IMG/VR virus record: IMGVR_UViG_3300010373_000081
Span: 1-41,525 of that record
Strand: one strand, 5' to 3'
Source of the DNA: a virus
DNA: 41,525 bases
This document shows positions 16,772 to 25,193 of this stretch, in pieces (the first letter of the stretch is position 1; every line of letters starts with the position of its first letter). A model generated the notes under the pieces. It saw only the letters and a program-made list of their open reading frames with translations, was not told the origin of the DNA and ran no database searches. A program made the position numbers and the translations under genes.

Positions 16772-16818
16772 TTCATAACTTTTATTCATTAGTCATTAGT
16801 AGCCCACTTGTTTATAGT
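16772..16818 (+). promoter_or_regulatory. Conserved 47-bp promoter, copy C
   Basis: TTCAT (16772) and TTCATTA (16785) at a 13-bp step, 21 bp, -10 TATAGT (16813-16818), TAGTCA at the -35 position. It begins at the stop of the Dit-like gene. The -10 lies within the loop and right arm of the hairpin at 16802. Confidence 0.85.
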
Positions 16819-16831
16819 GGGTTTACTTTTT
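16802..16831 (+). terminator. Terminator-like hairpin overlapping promoter C
   Basis: CCCACT (16803-16808) / AGTGGG (16816-16821) with TTTACTTTTT behind. Probably ends the tail transcript coming from upstream. Transcripts from promoter C start inside or after it and escape it. Confidence 0.55.
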
Positions 16832-16846
16832 AAGGGAGTTACGAAA

Positions 16847-17290
16847 ATGAAATTAGCTTTATTGGTTTATCTTGCTGGAATATCTGATTCACTATCTAAA
16901 ACTATGGGATTATTATCTTTACTTATTTTTACATCAATTGTAATTGTTGCATTATTTTTACTTATTAATTCATGCGATGGTGATGGATTTTTGGCAATTA
17001 AAAAATTTAGAAAATATGGTGAATTAACTGAAGATGAAATAGAATCTCATAACAAAAGAGCATTAAAAAGCAGAAAATCTGTAAAAAGATATACTATATT
17101 TTTTGTTTCAATTTCATTTTTTCTTGCTTTATTTGCATCATTAATACCATCTGAAAGAACTATTTACATAATGGCAGGTGCTTATGCTACAGAGCAAATT
17201 GCAACTAATGATAGAGTTCAAAAAATTGGTAGTGATGTACTGGAAGTAATTGAAGGAAAGCTATCAAAAATGAAACAAGAAGATAAATAA
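16847..17290 (+). CDS. Two-span membrane protein, moron candidate
   Basis: 147 residues. Membrane segments at about 20-42 (GLLSLLIFTSIVIVALFLLI) and 84-105 (TIFFVSISFFLALFASLI), a basic cytoplasmic loop between them, and a C-terminal helix (TNDRVQKIGSDVLEVIEGKL). AAGGGAG precedes the ATG. It stands alone between promoter C and the terminator at 17309, inside the tail operon: a classical moron layout. Changing the envelope or excluding other phages is a plausible role but unproven. Confidence 0.7.
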   Translation: MKLALLVYLAGISDSLSKTMGLLSLLIFTSIVIVALFLLINSCDGDGFLAIKKFRKYGELTEDEIESHNKRALKSRKSVKRYTIFFVSISFFLALFASLIPSERTIYIMAGAYATEQIATNDRVQKIGSDVLEVIEGKLSKMKQEDK

Positions 17291-17296
17291 TTTTAA

Positions 17297-17335
17297 TGCT
17301 AAAATAAGCCCTATCTAATGATGGGGTTTTTTATG
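17297..17335 (+). terminator. Terminator hairpin fused to promoter and start codon (copy 2)
   Basis: TGCTAAAAT (extended -10, 17297-17305), hairpin CCCTATC (17309-17315) / GATGGGG (17320-17326), six T, then ATG at 17333. It ends the moron transcript and restarts the baseplate genes. GGGG in the right arm is the only candidate ribosome site. Confidence 0.68.
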
Positions 17336-17683
17336 TTCTTAATTCCTTTAAACTCAGATCCATTACAGACACAAAACTTCACGCATCAAGGTTATGATTT
17401 AACTTTGACTACTCGTTGGAATAGTGTTGTGGGGTTCTGGAATATTGATTTATTCGACAATATTAATCAGGTTTATCTTACTCAGTCTGAGCCTTTAACT
17501 GTTGGCTCTCCTAGTGGTGTTCATCTTCAATTGCCATTTGTATTTGTTCTTATTGATGAATTTGGTATTGGTGAAGGACCAATTAATATCAATGAGCTTG
17601 GTGAGAGATTGAATCTATATATCGTAAACAAGGATACATACAATGCAGCAATTCGGCAGAGTAATACAGTTAATTATCGGTAG
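17333..17683 (+). CDS. Baseplate plug-like protein (DUF6983 type)
   Basis: 116 residues, compact beta protein. IPLNSDPLQTQNFTHQGYDL, LTTRWNSVVGFWNIDLFDN and a GSPSGVHLQLPF strand fit the small plug proteins next to the baseplate hub. The start at 17333 touches the U-tract; in-frame ATGs at 17318 and 17321 lie within the hairpin. Overlaps the hub gene by 41 bp. Confidence 0.72.
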   Translation: MFLIPLNSDPLQTQNFTHQGYDLTLTTRWNSVVGFWNIDLFDNINQVYLTQSEPLTVGSPSGVHLQLPFVFVLIDEFGIGEGPININELGERLNLYIVNKDTYNAAIRQSNTVNYR

Positions 17684-18482
17684 TGCTACAGAGTCGATTG
17701 TAATTGATGGAGGTCTAACGATCTCCTTTGATTTAACAAAGACTTTAACATCTGAGCCAAATGAAGCAACTATATCGGTAATTAATTTTAATCAGTCAAC
17801 ACGCAACTTGATTACTGAGAAAAAGTATAATCGCATCTTATTGAATGCTGGATATGGTGATGACTTGCGCACCTTATTTGTTGGATACATTGACGAAGTA
17901 AACAATCAGAAGGAAGGAGTAGACACAACAACAGTTATGACCTGTAGTGATGGTTCAAGAGATTATCGTAAATCGCGCACAGCTGTAACTGTAGCTAAGG
18001 GCGCAACTGATAAAGATATTGTTGACCAAGCTTTAAAAGATATGCCTAATACAACTGCTGGTACTCAAGAGCTTCCTAAAAATCAAAGATTGCCACGCGG
18101 TAAAACTATTGTTGGTAATACTCGTGATGTGCTTAAGATTGTTGCTAAGAATCAAAATGCTGACTGGAGTATTCAAGATAATAAGCTTGTGATTCTTCCT
18201 AAAACTTCAGCCCTTGCAAACAATGAGGGATTCATTATTGAAGAGGGAACAGGGATGATTGGGTCGCCTCAAAAAACAAGTGATGGACTAGAGGTTAGAT
18301 GCTATCTAAACAACGTTCTGCGTGCTGGTCAGCTTGTTAGAATCGTGTCGCGCATACAAGAGTACTCAGGCGACTTTAAAATCAAACAGGTACAAATGAG
18401 AGGATCTAACAGGGGCCAAGACTTTACAGCAGTTCTTACAGTTCAAAATGGAACATACAAAGAGGTGAACAAATCCACTTGA
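17643..18482 (+). CDS. Baseplate hub protein
   Basis: 279 residues. A beta-rich N-terminal part (LTISFDLTKTLTSEPNEATI, INFNQSTRNLI, LFVGYIDEV) is typical of gp27/gp44-like hubs, followed by a late-control-D-like middle (TDKDIVDQALKDM, ADWSIQDNKLVILP) and a C-terminal barrel. AAGGA lies 8 bp before ATG 17643. The promoter copy D begins at its stop codon. Confidence 0.8.
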   Translation: MQQFGRVIQLIIGSATESIVIDGGLTISFDLTKTLTSEPNEATISVINFNQSTRNLITEKKYNRILLNAGYGDDLRTLFVGYIDEVNNQKEGVDTTTVMTCSDGSRDYRKSRTAVTVAKGATDKDIVDQALKDMPNTTAGTQELPKNQRLPRGKTIVGNTRDVLKIVAKNQNADWSIQDNKLVILPKTSALANNEGFIIEEGTGMIGSPQKTSDGLEVRCYLNNVLRAGQLVRIVSRIQEYSGDFKIKQVQMRGSNRGQDFTAVLTVQNGTYKEVNKST

Positions 18483-18529
18483 TTCATAAAAATTATTCAT
18501 AAGACAATATATAAGGCTCATAGTAATAT
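18483..18529 (+). promoter_or_regulatory. Conserved 47-bp promoter, copy D
   Basis: TTCAT (18483) and TTCATAA (18496) at a 13-bp step, 21 bp, -10 TAATAT (18524-18529), AAGACA at the -35 position. It drives three small genes that end at the hairpin at 19129, a second cassette inside the baseplate genes. Confidence 0.85.
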
Positions 18530-18557
18530 GGGCTTTGTTAGTTATGAGGATTAAGAA

Positions 18558-18731
18558 ATGTTTAAAGATATGAGCAATAAACTTGGTAAAGCACATGAAA
18601 TAACAGGTGGTAAAGATGGATTGTATTATGATCCAAATGATAAAAGTATTGTAATAATTGTTCGTGATGGAATCACAACCATATTGCCAATTGAGATCTT
18701 AAATCATCCAGCATTAAAAATTAAGAAGTAA
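18558..18731 (+). CDS. Small hypothetical protein
   Basis: 57 residues. GLYYDPNDKSIVIIVRDGIT and TILPIEILNH give a small beta-rich domain with a basic end. AGGATTAAGAA precedes the ATG. First gene of the cassette under promoter D. Function unknown. Confidence 0.65.
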   Translation: MFKDMSNKLGKAHEITGGKDGLYYDPNDKSIVIIVRDGITTILPIEILNHPALKIKK

Positions 18732-18741
18732 GGATTAAGAA

Positions 18742-18936
18742 GTGAAAGTAAAGATCAAAAGTTTTAATGGTGAGTTGCCTTATTATTTAACCCTTAATAA
18801 AGAATATGAGTTAACTCAAGAAATAGATAAATATGGAATATCTCAAATACTATCTGACGATAATTATCCAATTATAGTACAGGTAATTCATGCAAGTGAA
18901 AGGTTAAAAGGTGGCTCATGGGAGATAGTCGAATGA
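18742..18936 (+). CDS. Small hypothetical protein, paralogue of 37690
   Basis: 64 residues. MKVKIKSFNGELPYYLTLNK and the ending GGSWEIVE align over the whole length with the protein at 37690 (MKAKIKWFNGKLPECITQGK ... GGDWELKE), so the two are duplicates placed behind promoter copies D and F. The start is GTG with AGGA upstream. SH3-like small beta fold is likely; function unknown. Confidence 0.7.
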   Translation: MKVKIKSFNGELPYYLTLNKEYELTQEIDKYGISQILSDDNYPIIVQVIHASERLKGGSWEIVE

Positions 18937-19118
18937 AAATTGAAATTGAATTAACCGATGGTGATTTTAAATATAAAGGATTTGAGATTTGGGCTTATGA
19001 GGAAGAAGGAACGTATTACAGGATAGATAGGCTTAACGAAAAGTTTGCAAAGCTATCTGATGCAATATCATTTATAGATAATCACATTTTACTAAAAGAA
19101 AAACGCAAAGAAAATTAA
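18933..19118 (+). CDS. Small hypothetical protein
   Basis: 61 residues with a beta start (IEIELTDGDFKYKGFEIWAY) and a helical end (LSDAISFIDNHILLKEK). ATG 18933 overlaps the preceding stop (ATGA). The pattern of a short substrate-like strand set followed by a helix is common in small phage proteins; no function recognised. Last gene of cassette D. Confidence 0.65.
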   Translation: MKIEIELTDGDFKYKGFEIWAYEEEGTYYRIDRLNEKFAKLSDAISFIDNHILLKEKRKEN

Positions 19119-19120
19119 TG

Positions 19121-19155
19121 TATACTAACCTCATCACAAGATGGGGTTTTTTATG
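19121..19155 (+). terminator. Terminator hairpin fused to promoter and start codon (copy 3)
   Basis: TATACT (-10, 19121-19126), hairpin CCTCATC (19129-19135) / GATGGGG (19140-19146), six T, ATG at 19153. The right arm and U-tract (GATGGGGTTTTTTATG) are identical to copy 2. Confidence 0.68.
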
Positions 19156-19770
19156 CCTGATATAAACACAACAGAACTCTTGGAGTCGCAAGCTACATCT
19201 GTTCAATTGCAGATTAATACTAGCCTTCCAGCCCGTGTTATTTCATTTGACGCATCACAGCAAACTGTATCAGTAGAATTAATGATTGAGCAATTAGGTA
19301 TCAATGGTGAGCAATTAGCATTGCCTCCTTTGGTTGATGTGCCTGTTAAAATGTTTTCATATGGTCCATTCAATATTACCGCGGAGCCAAAATATGGTGA
19401 TGAAGGATTAGCTGTATTTAGTCAGCGCTGTATTGATGGTTGGTGGCAATCAGCTCGCAAGTCAATTCCTTTAGATATTAGATTTCATGATCTATCAGAT
19501 GCATTCTTTGATGGGGGATACAAATCTATGCCTAATGCTCTTACGATAGTACCTAATGCGCTAAACATAGCTGGCGGATCAAACTATATTCGCTTAATGG
19601 CAGATGGATCTATTGAAGTTTCAGGTTCGGCAATTAATATTATTGGGCCAACAACTTTTACTAATCCTGTAACAGCGCCTAACTTTGTTCTTGAATCAGG
19701 TGTTACACTTGGCACACATACCCATGGTAATGTTCAAAATGGAAATAGCTCAACAGGTGGACCACAATGA
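19153..19770 (+). CDS. Baseplate central spike (phi92 gp138-like)
   Basis: 205 residues; membrane-piercing spike at the tip of the tube. N-terminal OB-like domain (LPARVISFDASQQTVSVELM, PLVDVPVKMFSYGPFNI, GDEGLAVFSQRCID) matches Gp138_N. A beta-helical stem follows, and the end THTHGNVQNGNSSTGG carries the His-x-His iron-binding tip known from gpV/gp138 spikes. Starts directly behind the hairpin; overlaps the next gene by ATGA. Confidence 0.87.
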   Translation: MPDINTTELLESQATSVQLQINTSLPARVISFDASQQTVSVELMIEQLGINGEQLALPPLVDVPVKMFSYGPFNITAEPKYGDEGLAVFSQRCIDGWWQSARKSIPLDIRFHDLSDAFFDGGYKSMPNALTIVPNALNIAGGSNYIRLMADGSIEVSGSAINIIGPTTFTNPVTAPNFVLESGVTLGTHTHGNVQNGNSSTGGPQ

Positions 19771-20129
19771 AAGTTAGACAATTAGACGAAAATCATGACT
19801 GGCAGTTTGGAAGAGGATTGGCAAGTTATATAGATGGAAGTGAAGCGGTTAGACAATGTGTTCAAACTATTTTGCTTTCATTTCGTTTCAATTGGTTCCT
19901 TGATGAAGATCATGGAATTAACTGGTTTGCATACTTTGTAAAGAATCCTGACGTTCCAGTAATGGAAAATGATATTAAGCGTAATATCTTGGAAGTTGAG
20001 GGTGTACAAACATTGCAAGAATTAGATTTGCAATTAAACACTATTACCCGACAACTTATAATTACGGTAAGATATACAGACATTTATAATTCAACTCAAA
20101 CGGTGGTATCTAGTGTTACAAATCCTTAA
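19767..20129 (+). CDS. Baseplate wedge protein, gp25/gpW-like
   Basis: 120 residues. FGRGLASYIDGSEAVRQCVQ, then LLSFRFNWFLDEDHGINWF and a beta end with LIITVRYTDIYN match the gp25-like wedge family that nucleates sheath polymerisation. Between spike and J-like gene, the normal order. Confidence 0.85.
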   Translation: MKVRQLDENHDWQFGRGLASYIDGSEAVRQCVQTILLSFRFNWFLDEDHGINWFAYFVKNPDVPVMENDIKRNILEVEGVQTLQELDLQLNTITRQLIITVRYTDIYNSTQTVVSSVTNP

Positions 20130-21246
20130 TACAGGTTTAGAGATTGAGCGACTTGACGCTATTATTACGCGCCTATCTCAATCAATGCGCGACATTTACG
20201 GACCAGACATTAATATTGATCCTGATACACCAGATGGACAATTGATAGGTATTTTTTCGCAAGCTCTTGCTGATATTAACGAGATTATTGCTGGTGTTTA
20301 TGCAATGTCTGATCCGACTAAAGCGGTTGGTGTATGGCTTGATATTCAGCTTAAATATGTCGGTCTTACTCGTAATCGTCAACAGTACTCATATTTAAAT
20401 AGCGTTAATATTGCAACAACAGTTGGAACTATCATTCCTGCTGGTTATATTGTTGTAGATGCCAATGGTATTGAATGGCAAACAGTTAATTCTGCAACTG
20501 CTACAGGTTCAAGCCTTTCAATGCAATTCAGATCATCAAATTACGGTGGATTTCCTTTACCAGCTTCACAAGATCTTACACCGCGTACAATTGTTTTAGG
20601 TGTTCAATCTGTAACAACAACAACTCCAGCAGTATTGGGACGACTTCAAGAATCTGATGAATCTGCTTTAATGCGATTCTTACGCTCTTACTCAATCAAC
20701 AATCTTGATGATCGTGAAGGAATTGAAGCTTCATTACTCTCAATTGATGATGTACGTGATGCTAAGGTATACGAAAACTTTACAGGTGTTGTAGATGCTC
20801 GTGGAGTTGAGCCACACTCAATTAATGCAATCGTTATTGGTGGAAGTGATGAGGATATTGCAACTCGAATTATTCGAAAGAAATCTTTAGGATGTGGATT
20901 GCAAGGCGCGCAAAGTTATACATTATTTTATGAAGGTTCTGATAGAGTCATCCGCTTTGATCGTTCTGAACAAGTTGATATCTCAGTAAAGATTACAGTT
21001 GTTCGTCGTTCATCGGCTATTGATGTTAACCAAGATGCAATCAAGAATACTATTGCTGCGAATCTTTTCCCTATTGCTGAAAACGTAATTGCTGGTGCTT
21101 TATATTGTGGAACTAATAGTGATACATATCGAGTTAAGTCAATTACATTAAGCACATCATCTTTGACTGATCAACTAGAAATTCCTATTGGTTTGCGTCA
21201 ACATGGTTCTATTTCTGCTTCAGATGTGGAGGTAACTGTTGAATAG
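20113..21246 (+). CDS. Baseplate wedge protein J-like (gp6/gp47)
   Basis: 377 residues. LSQSMRDIYGPDINIDPDTP, GQLIGIFSQALADINEII, AVGVWLDIQLKYVGLTRN and PAGYIVVDANGIEWQ form the baseplate J signature, with the C-terminal YRVKSITLS beta part. Start GTG 20113 overlaps the upstream gene by 17 bp. A GGAGG ribosome site for the next gene is inside its 3' end. Confidence 0.88.
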   Translation: MLQILNTGLEIERLDAIITRLSQSMRDIYGPDINIDPDTPDGQLIGIFSQALADINEIIAGVYAMSDPTKAVGVWLDIQLKYVGLTRNRQQYSYLNSVNIATTVGTIIPAGYIVVDANGIEWQTVNSATATGSSLSMQFRSSNYGGFPLPASQDLTPRTIVLGVQSVTTTTPAVLGRLQESDESALMRFLRSYSINNLDDREGIEASLLSIDDVRDAKVYENFTGVVDARGVEPHSINAIVIGGSDEDIATRIIRKKSLGCGLQGAQSYTLFYEGSDRVIRFDRSEQVDISVKITVVRRSSAIDVNQDAIKNTIAANLFPIAENVIAGALYCGTNSDTYRVKSITLSTSSLTDQLEIPIGLRQHGSISASDVEVTVE

Positions 21247-21877
21247 TCGATATGCAGATTTAATTATCTATCAATATGCAAAGAAACCAAAGGCATTGGC
21301 AACAGTTAATGCTTTACTTGGCGAGTGTGATTCAATTATTTCAAACCTAACAGATCTTGCTTATCAGTGGGATATTGACCAAGCTCGCGCATATTCTCTT
21401 GATATAATTGGTCGTCGTGTTGGTGTTAGCCGTACACTTCCAGCATTTGTATCTAAAGGATATCTAGGTTATTTAAACTCAATTGGTGGAATGCCATGGG
21501 GCCGTGGAATATGGTACAAGCAAGGTGAAGCAACAGGTGGTTCATTAACGCTTAGTGATGATGATTTTAGGTTTTTAATTAGAGCAAAGATCTTTAAAAA
21601 CTTTCAAAAAGGAACCTTGGATTATTGTTTAAATGCAATGCGTTCAATTTTATCTACAGATGCGAATATTATTGATAACTATGATATGACTGCTACTGTA
21701 TTTCTTCCAATTGCATCATTAAATCCATTACAAGGCTATATGATTCAAGTTATGGATATTTTACCTCGTCCTGTTGGGGTGATGTATAATTACGTTAATG
21801 CAAGCGGTAGAGAATTTGGCTTTGATGGATTCTTTAATAGCTATGGTTTTAATGATGGCTCATTTATTGACGCTTAA
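21239..21877 (+). CDS. Baseplate protein DUF2612 (wedge / fibre connector)
   Basis: 212 residues. YADLIIYQYAKKPKALATVN, WDIDQARAYSLDIIGRRVGV and FRFLIRAKIFKNFQKGT fit DUF2612, which closes the wedge and joins the fibres. Start TTG 21239 with GGAGG 6 bp upstream overlaps the J-like gene by 8 bp. The C-terminal Gly/Phe-rich repeats (FGFDGFFNSYGFNDGSF) may bind the fibre. Confidence 0.85.
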   Translation: MNSRYADLIIYQYAKKPKALATVNALLGECDSIISNLTDLAYQWDIDQARAYSLDIIGRRVGVSRTLPAFVSKGYLGYLNSIGGMPWGRGIWYKQGEATGGSLTLSDDDFRFLIRAKIFKNFQKGTLDYCLNAMRSILSTDANIIDNYDMTATVFLPIASLNPLQGYMIQVMDILPRPVGVMYNYVNASGREFGFDGFFNSYGFNDGSFIDA

Positions 21878-21890
21878 TTGAGAGAATTTT

Positions 21891-22667
21891 ATGACATTAT
21901 ATACACGTCCGCAAAATGATATTTTTGCTGGAAATGCACCAGCCTCTGAGATACAGCCATTTCAGGCTTGGACTCGTGGTCTTGGTATTGCATTTGACGA
22001 AACAAATGGATTTCCAGAATACACTGGATTGAATGGATTATTTAATGCTTTGAATTTATACATTAAATATCTTGAGCAAAATGGTTTTGCTGAGTGGAAT
22101 CCAGATTTGGAATATCCAGCTGGAGCTGGTGTTAGAATTGGTTTAATTTGGTATCGTGCACGAAGACAAAATATAGGGCAGCAACCTTCAACTTCACAAA
22201 ATGATTGGGAGTTATTTTTAAATGCTTCTGCATTATCTTATGCTGAACCTTTATACCTTGATGGGAATACCATAAAAATTAGGGATGCCAGTATTAGTCA
22301 AGTTGGAGTTTCTCAATTTGCTAACGCATTTCAGGTAGTAAATAAGCAAGATATTAGCCGCGCTATTAATCCAGCAAATGCTTCTTCTATTGCTCAAACA
22401 ACTGATATTGGTGTTGGACAAACATATCAAAACGTAACCGGATCTCGTTCTTTTGGAGTGAATTATTATAACAACACTGGAAAGCCTATATTCATTTCTA
22501 TTTTTGCTTCGGGTAGTTCTGGATCAAGATTAGCTTTATATGTTGATGGTGGTGAATTCTTTAGCACAAATCAATCATCTACAGTTCAAACTACTGCTAT
22601 AATTCCAAATGGATCTAGTTATATGTTAACTGGTGCAATATTAAGCGTATGGAGAGAGTTACGATAA
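21891..22667 (+). CDS. Tail fibre / tailspike adaptor
   Basis: 258 residues. Residues 1-65 are an attachment domain, followed by a carbohydrate-binding-like motif (WNPDLEYPAGAGVRIGLIWY, then NDWELF). The C-terminal domain from about 170 (VGQTYQNVTGSRSFGVNYYN) is a small beta sandwich seen at fibre ends. TTGAGAGAA precedes the ATG. The stop overlaps the tailspike's ATG (TAATG), so both are co-translated and probably assemble together. Confidence 0.72.
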   Translation: MTLYTRPQNDIFAGNAPASEIQPFQAWTRGLGIAFDETNGFPEYTGLNGLFNALNLYIKYLEQNGFAEWNPDLEYPAGAGVRIGLIWYRARRQNIGQQPSTSQNDWELFLNASALSYAEPLYLDGNTIKIRDASISQVGVSQFANAFQVVNKQDISRAINPANASSIAQTTDIGVGQTYQNVTGSRSFGVNYYNNTGKPIFISIFASGSSGSRLALYVDGGEFFSTNQSSTVQTTAIIPNGSSYMLTGAILSVWRELR

Positions 22668-24667
22668 TGCCATTAATCTCAAAACCTAATTATAATTTGG
22701 TTTTTGCATCGCAAGCGCCATCTATTGACAATCCACCCGAGTTTAATAATTACGCTCAAGGCTGGGCCACATCTCGTGAAAACAATGGTAAGCCTACTAT
22801 TAAGCAGTTTAACTATGTTCAACAAACCAGTGATATGAAGTCACTATGGATTTTACAGAATGGTGCTTGTCTTCCTTATGATCAATCAATTGAATATCAA
22901 GAAGGTGTATTTGTATTAAGAAATGGTGCAATACATCGGACTACAGCAACAGGGACAGAGATTTATACAAGTGAATCGCCATACGATTTAAAGTATTTTT
23001 CACAAGGTGTTAGTTATCCAGCAAATTCTGAAATTAGTTTATCTAATGGTATTCGTGTTAGAAATACATCTGGTGCAAACTTAACTAACAATCCAAATAT
23101 AAACATGACTGGTTGGACTAATATCTCTAGTTCAAGTCTTGTAATAGCTGAAAACAACCAAACTCAACAACAAGTAAATGATCTTGTTAAAAATAAAACA
23201 ATGTCTTTCTTGGATTTTGGTGCTAAAGCAGATGGTTCTGATGATAGTGCTGCGATTGCTGCTGCTGCTTTATGGTCATCAACAAACCGAAGAACTGTTG
23301 ATGGAGCTGGATTAACATACTATTGCCATGATGTTCTATTTGATTCGTATTGTAGTTTTAGAAATGCGAACTTTGTTCAGAATGTTCATGATACTGATTT
23401 AGTATCAGTCCTGACCACAGCCACAAATCGAGAATGGTTAATCGGTTGTCGTTTTGATCAAATCACTATTGATGGGAAAAGAATATTAGCAACAAATGTA
23501 AAAGTTCAGAGTGCTGCTGAGGATGGCGGTCGACATGGTATCCGTATTCGTCGTCCAGTGCGTGATTTTAAAATAACTAATTCCAAAATCACTCAATGCG
23601 CCTCAGATGGGATTATGATTTTTCCTGATCTTTATGGTGATGGGTTTGTTACATCAATTATTGATTTTTGGGTTATTGATTGTGAGTTAACATGGAACCG
23701 TAGGCACGGTGGTTCAAGTGATCGTGTTGATGGATTGTATGTAATTAATACTAAGATGGACAATAACGGACGCTATCTCGATGGCCATGCTAGTGATCCA
23801 AATAGCTCTGGCGCACAAGGCGATAAGCCTGTAGGTTTTGATTATTACTATGGTAATGGTTGGGATGATGAGCAATATGACGCTGGAACATTCTCAAAAA
23901 ATGTAAACTTTATTAACTGTACGGGTATTGACAATGCTAAAGGTGGCTTGTTGTTTTTGGCATATGCTGGAGCTACTGCTGTAAATACCAATATTAATAT
24001 TATTGGAGGTATTTACAATAAAGGTGTTCTAAACTCTCAAGATGTAAACGCAATCAGTATTACACCAAACGAAATTGGAAACACTCAAAGCATCTTTAAT
24101 GGTGTTAATATTAATGATGTAAGCATTCCTGTTTCTGGTGATGCTATATTGTTGAGAAATACATCAAACTATGTTGTTTCAGGAACAAAATGTATCCTGA
24201 CTGCTGTTGAGTATGCTACTGGTACTTATGATTCATTAATTACTGTTGTTAATGAAGCGGCAACATCAAAAAATTATCAGAACTTTACAACCCCAGCAAA
24301 TAGATTTACTTATAATCGTCAATTCAATATATTGATTGCAAGAGATGTAAAATCAACAGCTTATGACACAACCTCGGCTGGCATTGTTCATCAAGATAAT
24401 TATTGGTTAAATGGCGCTCAAAAAGGCTCTGTTATTGCAAATATCAAGCCATCTGATAGTACGGTTTCAATTGGCTTCAGAATGGATGATGTTAATGAGC
24501 ATTTGCGAGTTGAGACTCAAGGTTGTACATTTAGAAATGATTCAACCCTAATGCCTGTAAATAATGGTGAGCTTGTCATTGCACCTTTAACAAACACTCA
24601 GGTGGTTATTCGATTTAAAGGGAGTGATGGAGTTGTTAGAACTTCAGCGCCAATTGCAATTTCATAG
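22667..24667 (+). CDS. Tailspike with beta-helix, probable capsule depolymerase
   Basis: 666 residues. N-terminal anchor about 1-110, then at about 181-195 SFLDFGAKADGSDDSAAI, the entrance motif of pectate-lyase-3-type parallel beta helices, and a long Asn/Gly/Ile-rich helix with RHGIRIRRP, SDGIMIFPD and RHGGSSDRVDG turns until about 560. A beta C-terminal domain ends the chain. Such spikes in Acinetobacter phages cut capsule and fix host range. The ATG at 22667 has GGAGAGAG upstream. Catalytic residues cannot be named from sequence alone. Confidence 0.82.
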   Translation: MPLISKPNYNLVFASQAPSIDNPPEFNNYAQGWATSRENNGKPTIKQFNYVQQTSDMKSLWILQNGACLPYDQSIEYQEGVFVLRNGAIHRTTATGTEIYTSESPYDLKYFSQGVSYPANSEISLSNGIRVRNTSGANLTNNPNINMTGWTNISSSSLVIAENNQTQQQVNDLVKNKTMSFLDFGAKADGSDDSAAIAAAALWSSTNRRTVDGAGLTYYCHDVLFDSYCSFRNANFVQNVHDTDLVSVLTTATNREWLIGCRFDQITIDGKRILATNVKVQSAAEDGGRHGIRIRRPVRDFKITNSKITQCASDGIMIFPDLYGDGFVTSIIDFWVIDCELTWNRRHGGSSDRVDGLYVINTKMDNNGRYLDGHASDPNSSGAQGDKPVGFDYYYGNGWDDEQYDAGTFSKNVNFINCTGIDNAKGGLLFLAYAGATAVNTNINIIGGIYNKGVLNSQDVNAISITPNEIGNTQSIFNGVNINDVSIPVSGDAILLRNTSNYVVSGTKCILTAVEYATGTYDSLITVVNEAATSKNYQNFTTPANRFTYNRQFNILIARDVKSTAYDTTSAGIVHQDNYWLNGAQKGSVIANIKPSDSTVSIGFRMDDVNEHLRVETQGCTFRNDSTLMPVNNGELVIAPLTNTQVVIRFKGSDGVVRTSAPIAIS

Positions 24668-24670
24668 AAT

Positions 24671-24690
24671 AAGCCCTTCGGGGCTTTTTT
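24671..24690 (+). terminator. Intrinsic terminator after the tail genes
   Basis: AAGCCC (24671-24676), TTCG, GGGCTT (24681-24686), then T-tract. Separates tail and lysis modules. The next 50 bp are AT-rich with a GTTTAA.../...TTAAAC imperfect inverted repeat; I cannot fix a promoter there. Confidence 0.92.
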
Positions 24691-24743
24691 ACTTTTGTTT
24701 AAAAAGTGTTATTATCACTTAAACTAATATACAGGCAACTAAT

Positions 24744-25193
24744 GTGAAAGTAATCTCAAATGCAAGACAAGCAACCTTGCGTACATTTTTCATCTTAATC
24801 TCAATACCTACAATGGCATTTGCTGGAGTAACTATTGATGAATCATTAGATATTGATACAAACTTTATCATCAAAATTGCATTAATATTTATTGCTTCAT
24901 TCTGGGGCGGTGTTTCATCTGCATTAATTCCAACATCTTTTGATTCAAATATGCCTAATCCTAAATTTACAAAGATTTGGATTGGAACAGCTTTAGGTTC
25001 ATTATCGGGATGGGGTTTGCTATCTCACTTTAACTTAGGTCTTTTTGCTGCAACACTACCATCATTTGTTATTGGTTCGCTTGGTGCGCCAATCATGGTT
25101 TTCTATTTAATGTGGTTCAGCAGCGCAGAAGCTCAAGCTGAATTGCGTGAAGTTATTAAGCAAAAAGTTCGTGAAAAAATCGGGAGTAAATAA
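24744..25193 (+). CDS. Holin candidate
   Basis: 149 residues, three to four membrane segments (about 12-28, 42-62, 78-98, 103-125) and a charged C-terminal tail (ELREVIKQKVREKIGSK), directly before the endolysin with a 1-bp overlap. The start is GTG with AGG upstream. Its context makes a pore-forming holin the best guess; the family is not one I can name. Confidence 0.72.
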   Translation: MKVISNARQATLRTFFILISIPTMAFAGVTIDESLDIDTNFIIKIALIFIASFWGGVSSALIPTSFDSNMPNPKFTKIWIGTALGSLSGWGLLSHFNLGLFAATLPSFVIGSLGAPIMVFYLMWFSSAEAQAELREVIKQKVREKIGSK

